From contig NZ_JAAOIZ010000005.1 of assembly GCF_013184525.1 (NCBI RefSeq), positions 496,001 through 560,000 on the forward strand: DNA of 64,000 bases. The letters run 5' to 3'. The position numbers were made by a program, and so were the translations under genes. This DNA comes from Chryseobacterium sp. LAM-KRS1 (GTDB taxonomy: Bacteria > Bacteroidota > Bacteroidia > Flavobacteriales > Weeksellaceae). The notes below the pieces were generated by a model. It searched no databases. It saw only the letters and a list, made by a program, of their open reading frames with translations, and was not told the origin of the DNA. Positions 8,154 to 16,795 of this stretch are shown piece by piece; the first letter of the stretch is position 1; each line of letters begins with the position of its first letter.

Positions 8154-11060
8154 TTAAAATTGAACATTAGCACCGAAAAGGAAAGTTCTTGCCTGTGGAT
8201 AGTATGCTCTATCGATTCCAAAGGTATCACCACCTGCAATCTCAGGATCATAACCTGTATACTTAGTAAATGTTACCAAATTTTCTGCAGTAATATAAAA
8301 TCTTACTTTACTTGCTCCGATTGTTTCTGAAAGATTTTTAGGAAGTGTATATCCTACCTGTACCAGTTTTAAACGTAAGTAATCACCCTTTTGCAAATAA
8401 TAATCAGACATTCTTGTATAGTTTTGATTAGGATCATCTTTAGTCACCCTTGCAATGGTGTTGGAAGTTCCTTGTCCTGTCCAACGATCAAGAATGGTTG
8501 TTTGATAATTAGCCTCCTGAATATCCAATCTTCTCAAGCCCTGGAATATTTTATTTCCTGCCTGCCCCTGAGCAAATACCATCAGGTCAAAGTTCTTATA
8601 ATTCATATTCAAAGTAAGTCCAAATGTGTATTTAGGTACAGAGTTTCCAAGGTTTACGTAATCGTTCTCATCAATTTTCCCATCACCGTTTGCATCCAGA
8701 CGTTTAAAATCTCCTGGTTTAGCATTCGCTTGGATCAATCCTCCGTTTGCGTTTCTGTAAGCATCAATTTCAGCCTGGTTCTGGAATACACCTAAGTTCT
8801 GATATCCATAGAATGAACCATATGATGAACCAACCTGTAATCTGGAAACTGCTCCCATAGACTGGAATGAAGCAAAATTCACATATGGCTTATCGCCCTC
8901 TAGTCGTGTAATCTCATTTTTCAGATAAGCAAAATTACCATTCGCTGAAAACCCAAAATCCCCCCAATTCTTTTTATATCCTAAACTAACCTCTACCCCA
9001 TCATTATTCATATCTCCAATATTTCTAAATGGATTATTTATTAAGCCAAGGTAACCAGGAAGATCAATTCTTCTCAAAATATCAGTACTCTTTTTTCTGT
9101 ATACATCAACTGATAAATCGAAATTCTTAAAGATTTTTAAATCCGCTGCAATGTTAAACTGTGATGTTCTTTCCCATTTCAAATTTGGATTTTCTAATGT
9201 ACTTGGTGCATATCCAATGTGAATGATATCATCTCCAAAAGTATAATTACTTCCCGGAACCAAGAAATTGGCAAACTGGAAATCATCAATAGCATCATTT
9301 CCTAAAACTCCATAACCTCCTCTTAATTTAAAACTATTTACGACATTGTTCTGAGGCCAGAATTCTTCATTTGATACATTCCATCCCAAAGACATTGCTG
9401 GGAAATTCCCCCAATGATTATTGCTTCCAAATTTTGAAGAGCCATCTCTTCTGATCGTACCAGTGAAAAGATATCTATTGGCATAGTCATAAACTACTCT
9501 GGCAAAATAAGATGTCTTGTGAGTTTCTTTTCCATCCCATGCATTAGTAGCTCTATCTGATTGTGGAATTTCAAAATTGAAAGAAGCTTCCTGCCAATCA
9601 TTCGTAGGTAAGTTTTTATAAGTGGTATTTTGACCTGAAGAAATATTATATTCATAATAGCCCTGCCCTAACAATACATTTAAACTATGTTCGCCAAATT
9701 TGTTTTGATAAGTAAATGTGTTTTCCGTACTCCATTCAAACTTCTTTTGAGTTTCTCTGAACAAATTATTAAAATCATTTTTACTGGCTGGACTCAAATA
9801 TGATACCGGAGTAAACGCTTGATTCCCCCAATAAGAAAGTTTTCCGTTAACACTTGATTTAAAACTAAGATGTTTATAAATTTTTAAATCAGCAAATATA
9901 TTAGCTACCAAATCATCTGTCCACTTGTATCTTCCTAATTGAGTTTGTCTAAATGCTAATGGATTAGTCATCTCTTTATTTACAAAATGAGAAATTCCAT
10001 AAGGGTTTCCATTTGGATCTCTTACAATATTAGGACTATTGTAATCACTTGGAAAAGGCTGATTGGCAATACCATTTGTAACTACTACAGGAGTGGTTGG
10101 ATCAAGATTGATCGCTGAACTTAATGGTCCACCAAATTCATTATTCTCATTAATTCCTTGTGATTTTGTGTGTGTATAAGCAAAGGTCTGTCCTATCGTT
10201 AAGAAATCAAAGACTTTATGTGTTGAGTTGATTCTTCCGTTAATTCTTTTATAATTAGAAATATCTCTCAATACAATACCTTGTTGATCGTAATATCCGA
10301 ATGAAGTATAAAATGTGGATTTATCACTTCCTCCACTGATACTGAATTCATGAGAAGATCGTTGGGCTGAATTAAAGATCTGCTTTTGCCAATCTGTTCC
10401 ATTTCCTAACGCCGATGGGTTTGAAAAAGTAGCAGGTTTTCCATCGTTCATATTGGCTTCATTCATAATCATCCCATATTGTGATGCATTCAAAAGATCT
10501 AATTTCTTGGATGCACTTCCAACCCCAAAGAAACCATTATAGGAAAGATTTAATCTTCCTTTTGCACCTTTCTTTGTCGTAATCAAGACAACCCCTTTTG
10601 CTGCAGAAACCCCATAAATAGCTGCAGAAGCACCATCTTTCAGAATTTCCATTCCCTCAATATCAGATTGATTCAACCAACCAATGTTGTCAACAACAAT
10701 ACCATCCACTACCCATAGTGGATCGTTACTTCCAGCTCCAAAGCTGGTAATACCACGAACTCTGATTGTTGCAGTAGATCCCGGTTGTCCAGAATTTGAA
10801 ATTACAGAGACACCAGCCGCTCTACCTTGTAGAATTTGTTCTGGTCTTCCTGCTGGAACGTCATCAATATCTGAAGCTTTAATACTTGAAATTGCTCCAG
10901 TCACATTACTCTTTTTTTGAGTACCATAACCAATCATAACTACTTCCTCTATTTTTTGTTCTTTCGGAAGAGTATCATTGGTTGTTTTTTGGGCACTGAA
11001 ATTAGCTGTAAAATATAGTACAGCAACTACTCCCAAACCTCTTGATATTCTAATATTCAT
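8154..11060 (-). CDS. susC: SusC/RagA family TonB-dependent transporter
   Basis: The 968-residue outer-membrane transporter has a signal peptide (cleavage after F-S-A-Q, about residue 24), a TonB-box-like segment E-E-V-V-M-I-G-Y-G-T (38-47), a plug domain with the SusC signature (I-R-V-R-G-I-T-S-F, W-V-V-D-G, I-L-K-D-G-A-S-A-A-I-Y-G) and a long beta-barrel ending in an aromatic residue (N-V-Q-F). The carboxypeptidase-regulatory-like domain often found ahead of the plug in SusC proteins is absent: the TonB box follows the signal peptide almost directly. It is the first gene of the PUL operon, divergent from the MFS/regulator pair across a 177-bp AT-rich gap. Confidence 0.95.
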   Translation of the reverse strand: MNIRISRGLGVVAVLYFTANFSAQKTTNDTLPKEQKIEEVVMIGYGTQKKSNVTGAISSIKASDIDDVPAGRPEQILQGRAAGVSVISNSGQPGSTATIRVRGITSFGAGSNDPLWVVDGIVVDNIGWLNQSDIEGMEILKDGASAAIYGVSAAKGVVLITTKKGAKGRLNLSYNGFFGVGSASKKLDLLNASQYGMIMNEANMNDGKPATFSNPSALGNGTDWQKQIFNSAQRSSHEFSISGGSDKSTFYTSFGYYDQQGIVLRDISNYKRINGRINSTHKVFDFLTIGQTFAYTHTKSQGINENNEFGGPLSSAINLDPTTPVVVTNGIANQPFPSDYNSPNIVRDPNGNPYGISHFVNKEMTNPLAFRQTQLGRYKWTDDLVANIFADLKIYKHLSFKSSVNGKLSYWGNQAFTPVSYLSPASKNDFNNLFRETQKKFEWSTENTFTYQNKFGEHSLNVLLGQGYYEYNISSGQNTTYKNLPTNDWQEASFNFEIPQSDRATNAWDGKETHKTSYFARVVYDYANRYLFTGTIRRDGSSKFGSNNHWGNFPAMSLGWNVSNEEFWPQNNVVNSFKLRGGYGVLGNDAIDDFQFANFLVPGSNYTFGDDIIHIGYAPSTLENPNLKWERTSQFNIAADLKIFKNFDLSVDVYRKKSTDILRRIDLPGYLGLINNPFRNIGDMNNDGVEVSLGYKKNWGDFGFSANGNFAYLKNEITRLEGDKPYVNFASFQSMGAVSRLQVGSSYGSFYGYQNLGVFQNQAEIDAYRNANGGLIQANAKPGDFKRLDANGDGKIDENDYVNLGNSVPKYTFGLTLNMNYKNFDLMVFAQGQAGNKIFQGLRRLDIQEANYQTTILDRWTGQGTSNTIARVTKDDPNQNYTRMSDYYLQKGDYLRLKLVQVGYTLPKNLSETIGASKVRFYITAENLVTFTKYTGYDPEIAGGDTFGIDRAYYPQARTFLFGANVQF

Positions 11061-11136
11061 ATACAGTTAGTTTTTTAATTCTCATTTTGAGACAATAAAA
11101 ATATATTTTTTTTTAAATAGTTAACATTATATTAAT

Positions 11137-11152
11137 AAATATTTTAATATTT
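11137..11152. promoter_or_regulatory. Candidate operator palindrome between susC and the MFS/regulator pair
   Basis: AAATATT-TT-AATATTT is a perfect 7-bp inverted repeat with a 2-bp spacer in the divergent intergenic region, about 80 bp from the susC start and 85 bp from the MFS start. A palindrome here is where an NrtR/AraR-type regulator encoded by the divergent operon could bind. The surrounding DNA is extremely AT-rich, so chance is a real alternative. Confidence 0.3.
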
Positions 11153-11156
11153 CTTT

Positions 11157-11164
11157 TATTTTTG
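11157..11164 (+). promoter_or_regulatory. Candidate -7 box for the MFS/regulator operon
   Basis: TATTTTTG fits the Bacteroidota -7 consensus TAnnTTTG and lies about 74 bp before the MFS start. No convincing TTG is seen at the expected upstream distance. It directly follows the candidate operator palindrome. Confidence 0.35.
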
Positions 11165-11237
11165 GGGGTTCAAAGCCCTTTTTTTTGATTAAAATTTCAT
11201 AAAAACTCATAAAAATTTAATAAAATTAATCCCCAAA

Positions 11238-12428
11238 ATGACGAGCAAGCTTCACAATATTTCACTTCCGTTAAAACTTACCTTCCTCATTTTCTCCATG
11301 GTCTTAAACTGCATGGGTATTGTTATCTTGCAACTTTCCGAAGCCAAAATCACTTATGAAAAATTAGGACTTTTGGAATCTTTCAAAGATTTACCAATTG
11401 CCTTTTTTTCTCTTTTTGCGGTCAATTTTATAAGCAGGATCGGAACAAAAAAAGCTTTGATCTTTGCTCTGATTATTGTAGGAATCTGTTCATCAATTCT
11501 CCCCTTCGTAAAAGTATTCTGGTTTTATAAGCTTTGGTTTGCTATTATAGGAACATGCTTTGCCATAGGGAAGATTTGTGTTTTCGGAATTATCAGAAAT
11601 AATATTTCCGATGAAAAATCCCTTACCAAAACCATGAGTAATGTAGAAGCATCATTCATGATCGGGATCTTTGTGGTCAATACGGGGTTTGGGTGGCTGA
11701 TCTCCAGTCAATATTCGGAATACTGGAAGTTTGGGTTTATCGGAATTTCCTTACTCTCCTTTGTTACCATTATTTTGTTTTCAAGATTGGAGATCGCTGA
11801 ACCGGAAAAGAATTTTGAAAATAAAACCTTTCTTTCCGACCTGTCAGGATTTGTAACTCCTTCTATTGTTGTATTTCTGGTTGTTGTCTTTTCCATTGTA
11901 TTTGTTGAACAAAGCTTTAATTCCTGGTTACCTTCATTTTATAAAAACCATTTGAAGGTCAATTCGTTCTTTGCCCTTCAGGCGTCTTCCTTTTTAGCTC
12001 TTTTCTCTTATGTAGGAAGAACAATAACCGCGAATGTTATCCATCGTTTTCATCTTTCAAAATATTATATCTTCTGCTTACTGTTTATTATTTTCGTGTT
12101 AGCAGGTATTTTAGGAATACAATACCTTGATTCTGAAGATTCAAAGGTCATTTTATTTTTATTTCCTGTTATCGGATTGTTTCTTTCTCCTCTCTATCCG
12201 GTTCTTAATTCCAAAATGATTGTTCAGGTGGATAAAGAAAAAACGAATCTTTTTACTTCATTAATCGTTATTTTTTCGTCTTTGGGAAGTTCAGTAAGTT
12301 CTATCGTTATATCACTACTCTTTGAAAATCAATTACTAACGTACTATCCACTATACATTTTATTTATTGTAACTGTCCTTTTTTCAATAAGTTTGATTTA
12401 TTTTAAACTTATTAAAAAAACATATTGA
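11238..12428 (+). CDS. MFS transporter, probable sugar uptake
   Basis: The 396-residue hydrophobic protein has about 12 predicted membrane segments in two halves, typical of the major facilitator superfamily. I-S-R-I-G-T-K-K-A sits at the loop between segments 2 and 3 where MFS proteins carry their conserved basic motif. The substrate cannot be read from the sequence. It is divergent from a beta-glucan SusCD operon and co-directional, 22 bp ahead, with an NrtR/AraR-type regulator, so uptake of glucose or short gluco-oligosaccharides across the inner membrane is the best contextual guess. Confidence 0.8.
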   Translation: MTSKLHNISLPLKLTFLIFSMVLNCMGIVILQLSEAKITYEKLGLLESFKDLPIAFFSLFAVNFISRIGTKKALIFALIIVGICSSILPFVKVFWFYKLWFAIIGTCFAIGKICVFGIIRNNISDEKSLTKTMSNVEASFMIGIFVVNTGFGWLISSQYSEYWKFGFIGISLLSFVTIILFSRLEIAEPEKNFENKTFLSDLSGFVTPSIVVFLVVVFSIVFVEQSFNSWLPSFYKNHLKVNSFFALQASSFLALFSYVGRTITANVIHRFHLSKYYIFCLLFIIFVLAGILGIQYLDSEDSKVILFLFPVIGLFLSPLYPVLNSKMIVQVDKEKTNLFTSLIVIFSSLGSSVSSIVISLLFENQLLTYYPLYILFIVTVLFSISLIYFKLIKKTY

Positions 12429-12450
12429 AAATAATTTTATTTTTACTCCC

Positions 12451-13242
12451 ATGGAAATCAAGGATTCAAAAAATAAAGAAACTCTTAAGGAGCTTATTGA
12501 TACTAAAGACTTTGTAGCCCACATTTCAGTGGACTGTACCATATTTGGTTTTCACAATAATATCCTGAAAGTTCTGCTCTTAAAATATCATGATTTAGAT
12601 CTCTGGTCACTTCCCGGCGGATTTGTGTTTAATGATGAAGATCTGAGAGAGGCTGCTCAACGTGTACTTTACGAAAGAACCCACCTGAAGGACATTTTCC
12701 TGAAACAGTTCCATACCTTTGGAAGGATAGACCGTACGGAAAACAATGTCCACCAGATCCTGCTTAAAAATAAAGGCATAGAAGTACCAAGAAATCACTG
12801 GATATTTCAAAGGTTCATCACTGTAGGATATTGCAGTCTTATTGACTTTTCCCTTGCCAATACTTTTCCGGACGCTTTTAATGAAACCTGTGAATGGTTT
12901 GAAGTGAATAACCTGCCTAAAATGGCATTTGATCATGATAAAATTATTGAAACAGGATTGGAATACCTTCGAATGAATATCAATACCGAGGTGGCTGCCA
13001 GCAATTTATTACCGTTGAAATTTACCATGAAGGACTTGCAGTCATTGTACGAAACCATTTTAGGTCAGAAATTCAGAAGGAATAATTTTCAGCGTAAAAT
13101 ATTAAGCTTAAATATTCTTGAAAGACTGGAAAAACTATATGATGGCTCTGCCAACAAAGCGCCCTATCTCTATAAATTCAAGAATAAAATCCATAATTCC
13201 GCCAACCACTATCCTATTTCCAACGAAGAGGAAGAGGAATAA
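12451..13242 (+). CDS. Nudix-domain transcriptional regulator (NrtR/AraR type)
   Basis: This 263-residue protein has an N-terminal Nudix domain (about 20-165) and a C-terminal winged-helix domain (about 185-245, with K-F-T-M-K-D-L-Q-S-L-Y at its start), the architecture of NrtR-like regulators that include the Bacteroides arabinose regulator AraR. The Nudix box is degenerate: G57 and E63 are present, but the usual R-E-x-x-E-E reads R71-V-L-Y-E75-R, so a key catalytic Glu is missing and the domain is more likely a ligand sensor than a hydrolase. It probably controls the adjacent MFS gene and the divergent susC operon. A Nudix hydrolase role is the less likely alternative. Confidence 0.83.
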   Translation: MEIKDSKNKETLKELIDTKDFVAHISVDCTIFGFHNNILKVLLLKYHDLDLWSLPGGFVFNDEDLREAAQRVLYERTHLKDIFLKQFHTFGRIDRTENNVHQILLKNKGIEVPRNHWIFQRFITVGYCSLIDFSLANTFPDAFNETCEWFEVNNLPKMAFDHDKIIETGLEYLRMNINTEVAASNLLPLKFTMKDLQSLYETILGQKFRRNNFQRKILSLNILERLEKLYDGSANKAPYLYKFKNKIHNSANHYPISNEEEEE

Positions 13243-13401
13243 TTCAACGTTCTTATTTAAAGCTTAGATTATCGTCATCCTAAAAAGTTGGCGTAATTCT
13301 ATATGTCCTGCAGGTACATTAAAAAAATAGGCTGAAATAAAGCAAGCAAAAAAAATTTTTCTGAAATCGCGAAAAATGCTATTTTTAGGAAAATTTAAAA
13401 A

Positions 13402-14580
13402 ATGTCATATTATCCTCTTACAAGTATTCCTGACTATTACGGAATTGATGCCTTACTTACCGAAGAACACAAGCTAATCCGCCAATCTATAAGGGATTGG
13501 GTAGAAAGCTTTGTAATGCCTCAGATAGATCATGCTGCTCAAAATCATACAGATTTACCTGGTTTAATGAAAGAATTAGGGAAAATAGGTGCGCTTGGTC
13601 CATACATTCCGATAGAATACGGTGGTTCCGGATTAGATCAGATCTCTTATGGTCTTATCATGCAGGAATTGGAAAGAGGAGATTCAGCAGTTCGTTCTGC
13701 CGCTTCTGTACAAAGTTCTTTGGTGATGTTTCCTATTAATGAATTTGGTTCTGAGGAACAGAAAAAAAAATACCTTCCTCAGCTGGCATCCGGAGACATG
13801 ATCGGATCTTTTGGATTAACAGAGCCTAACCATGGATCAGATCCCGGCTCTATGGAAACCTATTTTAAAGATATGGGAGACCATTATCTTCTGAATGGTG
13901 CGAAAATGTGGATTACAAACTCTCCTTTATGCGATATTGCGGTAGTTTGGGCTAAAAATGAAGAAGGAAAAATTCAGGGATTAATCGTTGAAAGAGGAAT
14001 GGAAGGATTTACGACTCCTGAAACACATAATAAGTGGAGTTTGAGAGCTTCTAAAACCGGAGAATTGGTATTCAATAATGTAAAGGTTCCAAAAGAAAAC
14101 CTTCTTCCTGGAGTAACGGGATTAAAGGGACCTCTTTCTTGCCTTAACTCGGCAAGATACGGGATTTCCTGGGGAGTAATCGGGGCAGCAATTGACTGCT
14201 ACTGTACTGCTGTTCAGTATTCTAAAGAGAGAAAACAATTTGGCAATCCAATCGGATCTTATCAGCTACAACAGAAAAAATTAGCTGAATTTTTAACAGA
14301 AATCACAAAAGCACAATTGCTTTGTTTACAGTTAGGAAATCTTAAAAACGATCACAAAGCAAGTCCTGCACAGATTTCAATGGCTAAAAGAAATAACGTA
14401 AAAATGGCTATAGATATCGCCAGAGAATCCCGTCAGATTTTAGGAGGAATGGGAATCATGGGGGAATTCCCAATGATGAGACACGCTGCAAACCTTGAAT
14501 CGGTAATTACTTATGAGGGAACCCACGATGTTCACCTGTTAATTACCGGAATGGATATTACTGGTATTAATGCTTTCTAA
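13402..14580 (+). CDS. gcdH: Acyl-CoA dehydrogenase, glutaryl-CoA dehydrogenase-like
   Basis: The 392-residue FAD enzyme has the normal length for the family. F-G-L-T-E-P-N-H-G-S-D (137-147) is the acyl-CoA dehydrogenase flavin/substrate signature, R-K-Q-F-G (277-281) contacts FAD, and the catalytic base is Glu372 in T-Y-E-G-T-H-D-V-H, an arrangement characteristic of glutaryl-CoA dehydrogenases. It would oxidise glutaryl-CoA, or a related acyl-CoA, in lysine/tryptophan catabolism. It stands alone, with a strong terminator after it and 159 bp of AT-rich DNA before it. Substrate specificity within the acyl-CoA dehydrogenase superfamily is inferred from these motifs. Confidence 0.85.
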   Translation: MSYYPLTSIPDYYGIDALLTEEHKLIRQSIRDWVESFVMPQIDHAAQNHTDLPGLMKELGKIGALGPYIPIEYGGSGLDQISYGLIMQELERGDSAVRSAASVQSSLVMFPINEFGSEEQKKKYLPQLASGDMIGSFGLTEPNHGSDPGSMETYFKDMGDHYLLNGAKMWITNSPLCDIAVVWAKNEEGKIQGLIVERGMEGFTTPETHNKWSLRASKTGELVFNNVKVPKENLLPGVTGLKGPLSCLNSARYGISWGVIGAAIDCYCTAVQYSKERKQFGNPIGSYQLQQKKLAEFLTEITKAQLLCLQLGNLKNDHKASPAQISMAKRNNVKMAIDIARESRQILGGMGIMGEFPMMRHAANLESVITYEGTHDVHLLITGMDITGINAF

Positions 14581-14602
14581 GTATAAAATAATAGAGATGT
14601 AT

Positions 14603-14632
14603 AAAGCGTCCGGTCAGCTGACCGGACGCTTT
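14603..14632 (+). terminator. Terminator after the acyl-CoA dehydrogenase gene
   Basis: A perfect 30-bp palindrome (arms 14603-14617 and 14618-14632, core GCGTCCGGTCAG) is followed on the plus strand by TTTATTTTG. It begins 23 bp after the stop codon. Confidence 0.85.
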
Positions 14633-14741
14633 TATTTTGTAATAATTGCAATACTACTATTCTATGAATAATTATTGATATCTCAACAAGGTGAATTTAA
14701 TTTTAAAAAATTCTATATTAACCTAACCAAAAATTGTCATT

Positions 14742-16685
14742 ATGAAAAAAATTACTCTTTTATTGCTTGGACTTGCTGCTCCATTTTACTTTTCCCAGCA
14801 GGCAGGAGACGTTGCCAGTTTTGAACAAAAGCTGGATTTAACTCCCCAGGGAGTTATCAATTTTATCGCCAATAACCTTGGAGAACAAAATGCTCCTGAT
14901 TTTGTAAGCTATCTTAATGGATTTAACGTGGGTTTGAAAGCGTACAAAATTACTTACTACACTAAAAATGAAAACAATACACTGGTAAAAGCAACCGGTC
15001 TGGTTATGTACCCTAACGTTAACTACAAACTTTCTACCGTTGTTTCCGACCATGGAACAACAGACAGCAGAAATAATGTTCCTTCTAATTTAAGGGGTGT
15101 ATTATACGCAGGATTCGTTGTTGAATTATCCTATGTACTGAATGGATATATCCTTATGGCTCCGGACTATGTGGGAATGGGAAGTGGTGATGGCGTTCAT
15201 CCTTATGTCCATTACCCTACTGAAGCCAGCGCAACTATCGATTTTGTAACAGCTGCCAATAAAGTATTAGCACAGTTAGGGATAAAGCGTTATGATGAAT
15301 ATTTTCTGACAGGATATTCCCAGGGAGCACACGCTGCAATGTCTACTTTAAAAAAGCTGAACGATTCGAATCCCACTCAATTGAAATTCAAATATGCCTA
15401 CATGGGTGACGGGCCGTATGATTTTTCAGGAGTTACACTGCAAAAAGGGGTTTTAGAAAAAGATGTCTATCCATTTACTTCTTTCCTGGCCAACGTAGTA
15501 AATACCTGTAACAACATAGGATACAAAACATATAACACCAGTATTTCAGAGGTTATTTCCGCGGAATATATGGATAAGTATAATTATCATGTCCTGCAGG
15601 ATAATGGAGGGTTATTATGGGGACCTCTCATCTGGAGAAAACTTTTCACAAATAATTTTGTGAATGACGTTACTAATAACAACAATAATAAACTCAGACT
15701 TTGTTTAAAATCAAATGATGTTTATGACTGGTATAACAAAACGCCTATGACTTTAGGGCACTCAAGTGTAGATCTTGCGATCCCACCTGAAAATACATCA
15801 AAAACAATTGATGTACAAAGAGGCTATTACTCATGGTGGGATCTGGATAAATATAAGCTTCAGTCTTTTTACTGGGGTCCTCTGGGACATGTTGGAGGAA
15901 TAGTTCCATTTGTTCTGGCATCTAATGCAAAATTTAATACCCTCAGGAGCGGTGGGCTTTTTAATGAATGGGCAAAAATCACTTCAAAGTCCGCTGATTC
16001 ACAACCAAAGCTAAATCCTCTTTATTCGTCACAGATACAACCTAATTCAGGATCCATGGAAGTGATTGAAATAAAAGATTTTAACAAAGATAATTCTCAA
16101 GGAAAATCATTAACTCATCAGAATTTAGGCACTTTACAAGATGGTGTATATCTACTAAAAGTATCTCAAAACGATGAAAATAAATGGATCTCATATATCA
16201 AAAATGCCCCAACTCCTATTAGCGAAAAGGATATTGTAAATTCCGAAAACAATAATGTAATCAGTTTAAAGATCAATCCTGATGAGTTGATGGCTATTAA
16301 TATATTTGATGAGAATAAAAGCCTTGTTAAAACAATTCCTCAAAAAGAATATACAAGAGAAGGCGGAATTAACACAAATACCTTAGAATCAAAAAATTAC
16401 ACATTTGAAGTCTTAACAGAATTCTATGGTCTCCAGTTCAATAAGAGCATCACCGGAAATAATGTAGAAAACAGTACTGATATATTCTCTCAAAATAATC
16501 AGATTAAAGTCCGCGCCAAAAATGGCCTGAAAAACATTCATATTTATTCAATTTCAGGAACATTAATACAAAATGTGGATCTTACTTCCTCTAGCTTTGA
16601 ATCCAAATCTTTGGAACCGGGAGTTTATGTAACGCAGGTAACCCTATCTGATGGAAAAACTATTCACAAGAAAATAAAATTATAA
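14742..16685 (+). CDS. Secreted alpha/beta-hydrolase (lipase/esterase-like) with T9SS sorting domain
   Basis: The 647-residue protein has a signal peptide (1-19, ending F-S-Q-Q), an alpha/beta-hydrolase domain (about 60-420) with the nucleophile elbow G-Y-S193-Q-G, and an upstream V-V-S-D-H-G-T oxyanion-type segment. Residues about 575-647 form a type A T9SS C-terminal domain, with I-H-I-Y-S-I-S-G-T-L, L-E-P-G-V-Y-V and a final K-K-I-K-L. It should be exported through T9SS to the cell surface or medium and hydrolyse ester or peptide bonds. A region about 430-560 has no recognised domain. It stands alone between two terminators. Confidence 0.88.
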   Translation: MKKITLLLLGLAAPFYFSQQAGDVASFEQKLDLTPQGVINFIANNLGEQNAPDFVSYLNGFNVGLKAYKITYYTKNENNTLVKATGLVMYPNVNYKLSTVVSDHGTTDSRNNVPSNLRGVLYAGFVVELSYVLNGYILMAPDYVGMGSGDGVHPYVHYPTEASATIDFVTAANKVLAQLGIKRYDEYFLTGYSQGAHAAMSTLKKLNDSNPTQLKFKYAYMGDGPYDFSGVTLQKGVLEKDVYPFTSFLANVVNTCNNIGYKTYNTSISEVISAEYMDKYNYHVLQDNGGLLWGPLIWRKLFTNNFVNDVTNNNNNKLRLCLKSNDVYDWYNKTPMTLGHSSVDLAIPPENTSKTIDVQRGYYSWWDLDKYKLQSFYWGPLGHVGGIVPFVLASNAKFNTLRSGGLFNEWAKITSKSADSQPKLNPLYSSQIQPNSGSMEVIEIKDFNKDNSQGKSLTHQNLGTLQDGVYLLKVSQNDENKWISYIKNAPTPISEKDIVNSENNNVISLKINPDELMAINIFDENKSLVKTIPQKEYTREGGINTNTLESKNYTFEVLTEFYGLQFNKSITGNNVENSTDIFSQNNQIKVRAKNGLKNIHIYSISGTLIQNVDLTSSSFESKSLEPGVYVTQVTLSDGKTIHKKIKL

Positions 16686-16720
16686 CATTACTTTCTTCAT
16701 TTCAAATTATATTGATTCCA

Positions 16721-16753
16721 AAGCTGCCTTATATTACATATATAAGGCAGCTT
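16721..16753 (+). terminator. Terminator after the secreted hydrolase gene
   Basis: Perfect 14-bp arms (16721-16734 and 16740-16753, AAGCTGCCTTATAT with its complement) enclose a 5-nt loop and are followed by T6. A-rich sequence on the other side makes weak bidirectional use possible for the convergent nuclease gene. Confidence 0.85.
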
Positions 16754-16795
16754 TTTTTAAAGGAAGAACTCCGTGAACATCAGCATTCATTCAGC

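Noticed and set aside
8391..8795. Plus-strand open frame of 134 codons
   Set aside because: Shadow of the susC barrel region on the other strand; no recognisable domain.
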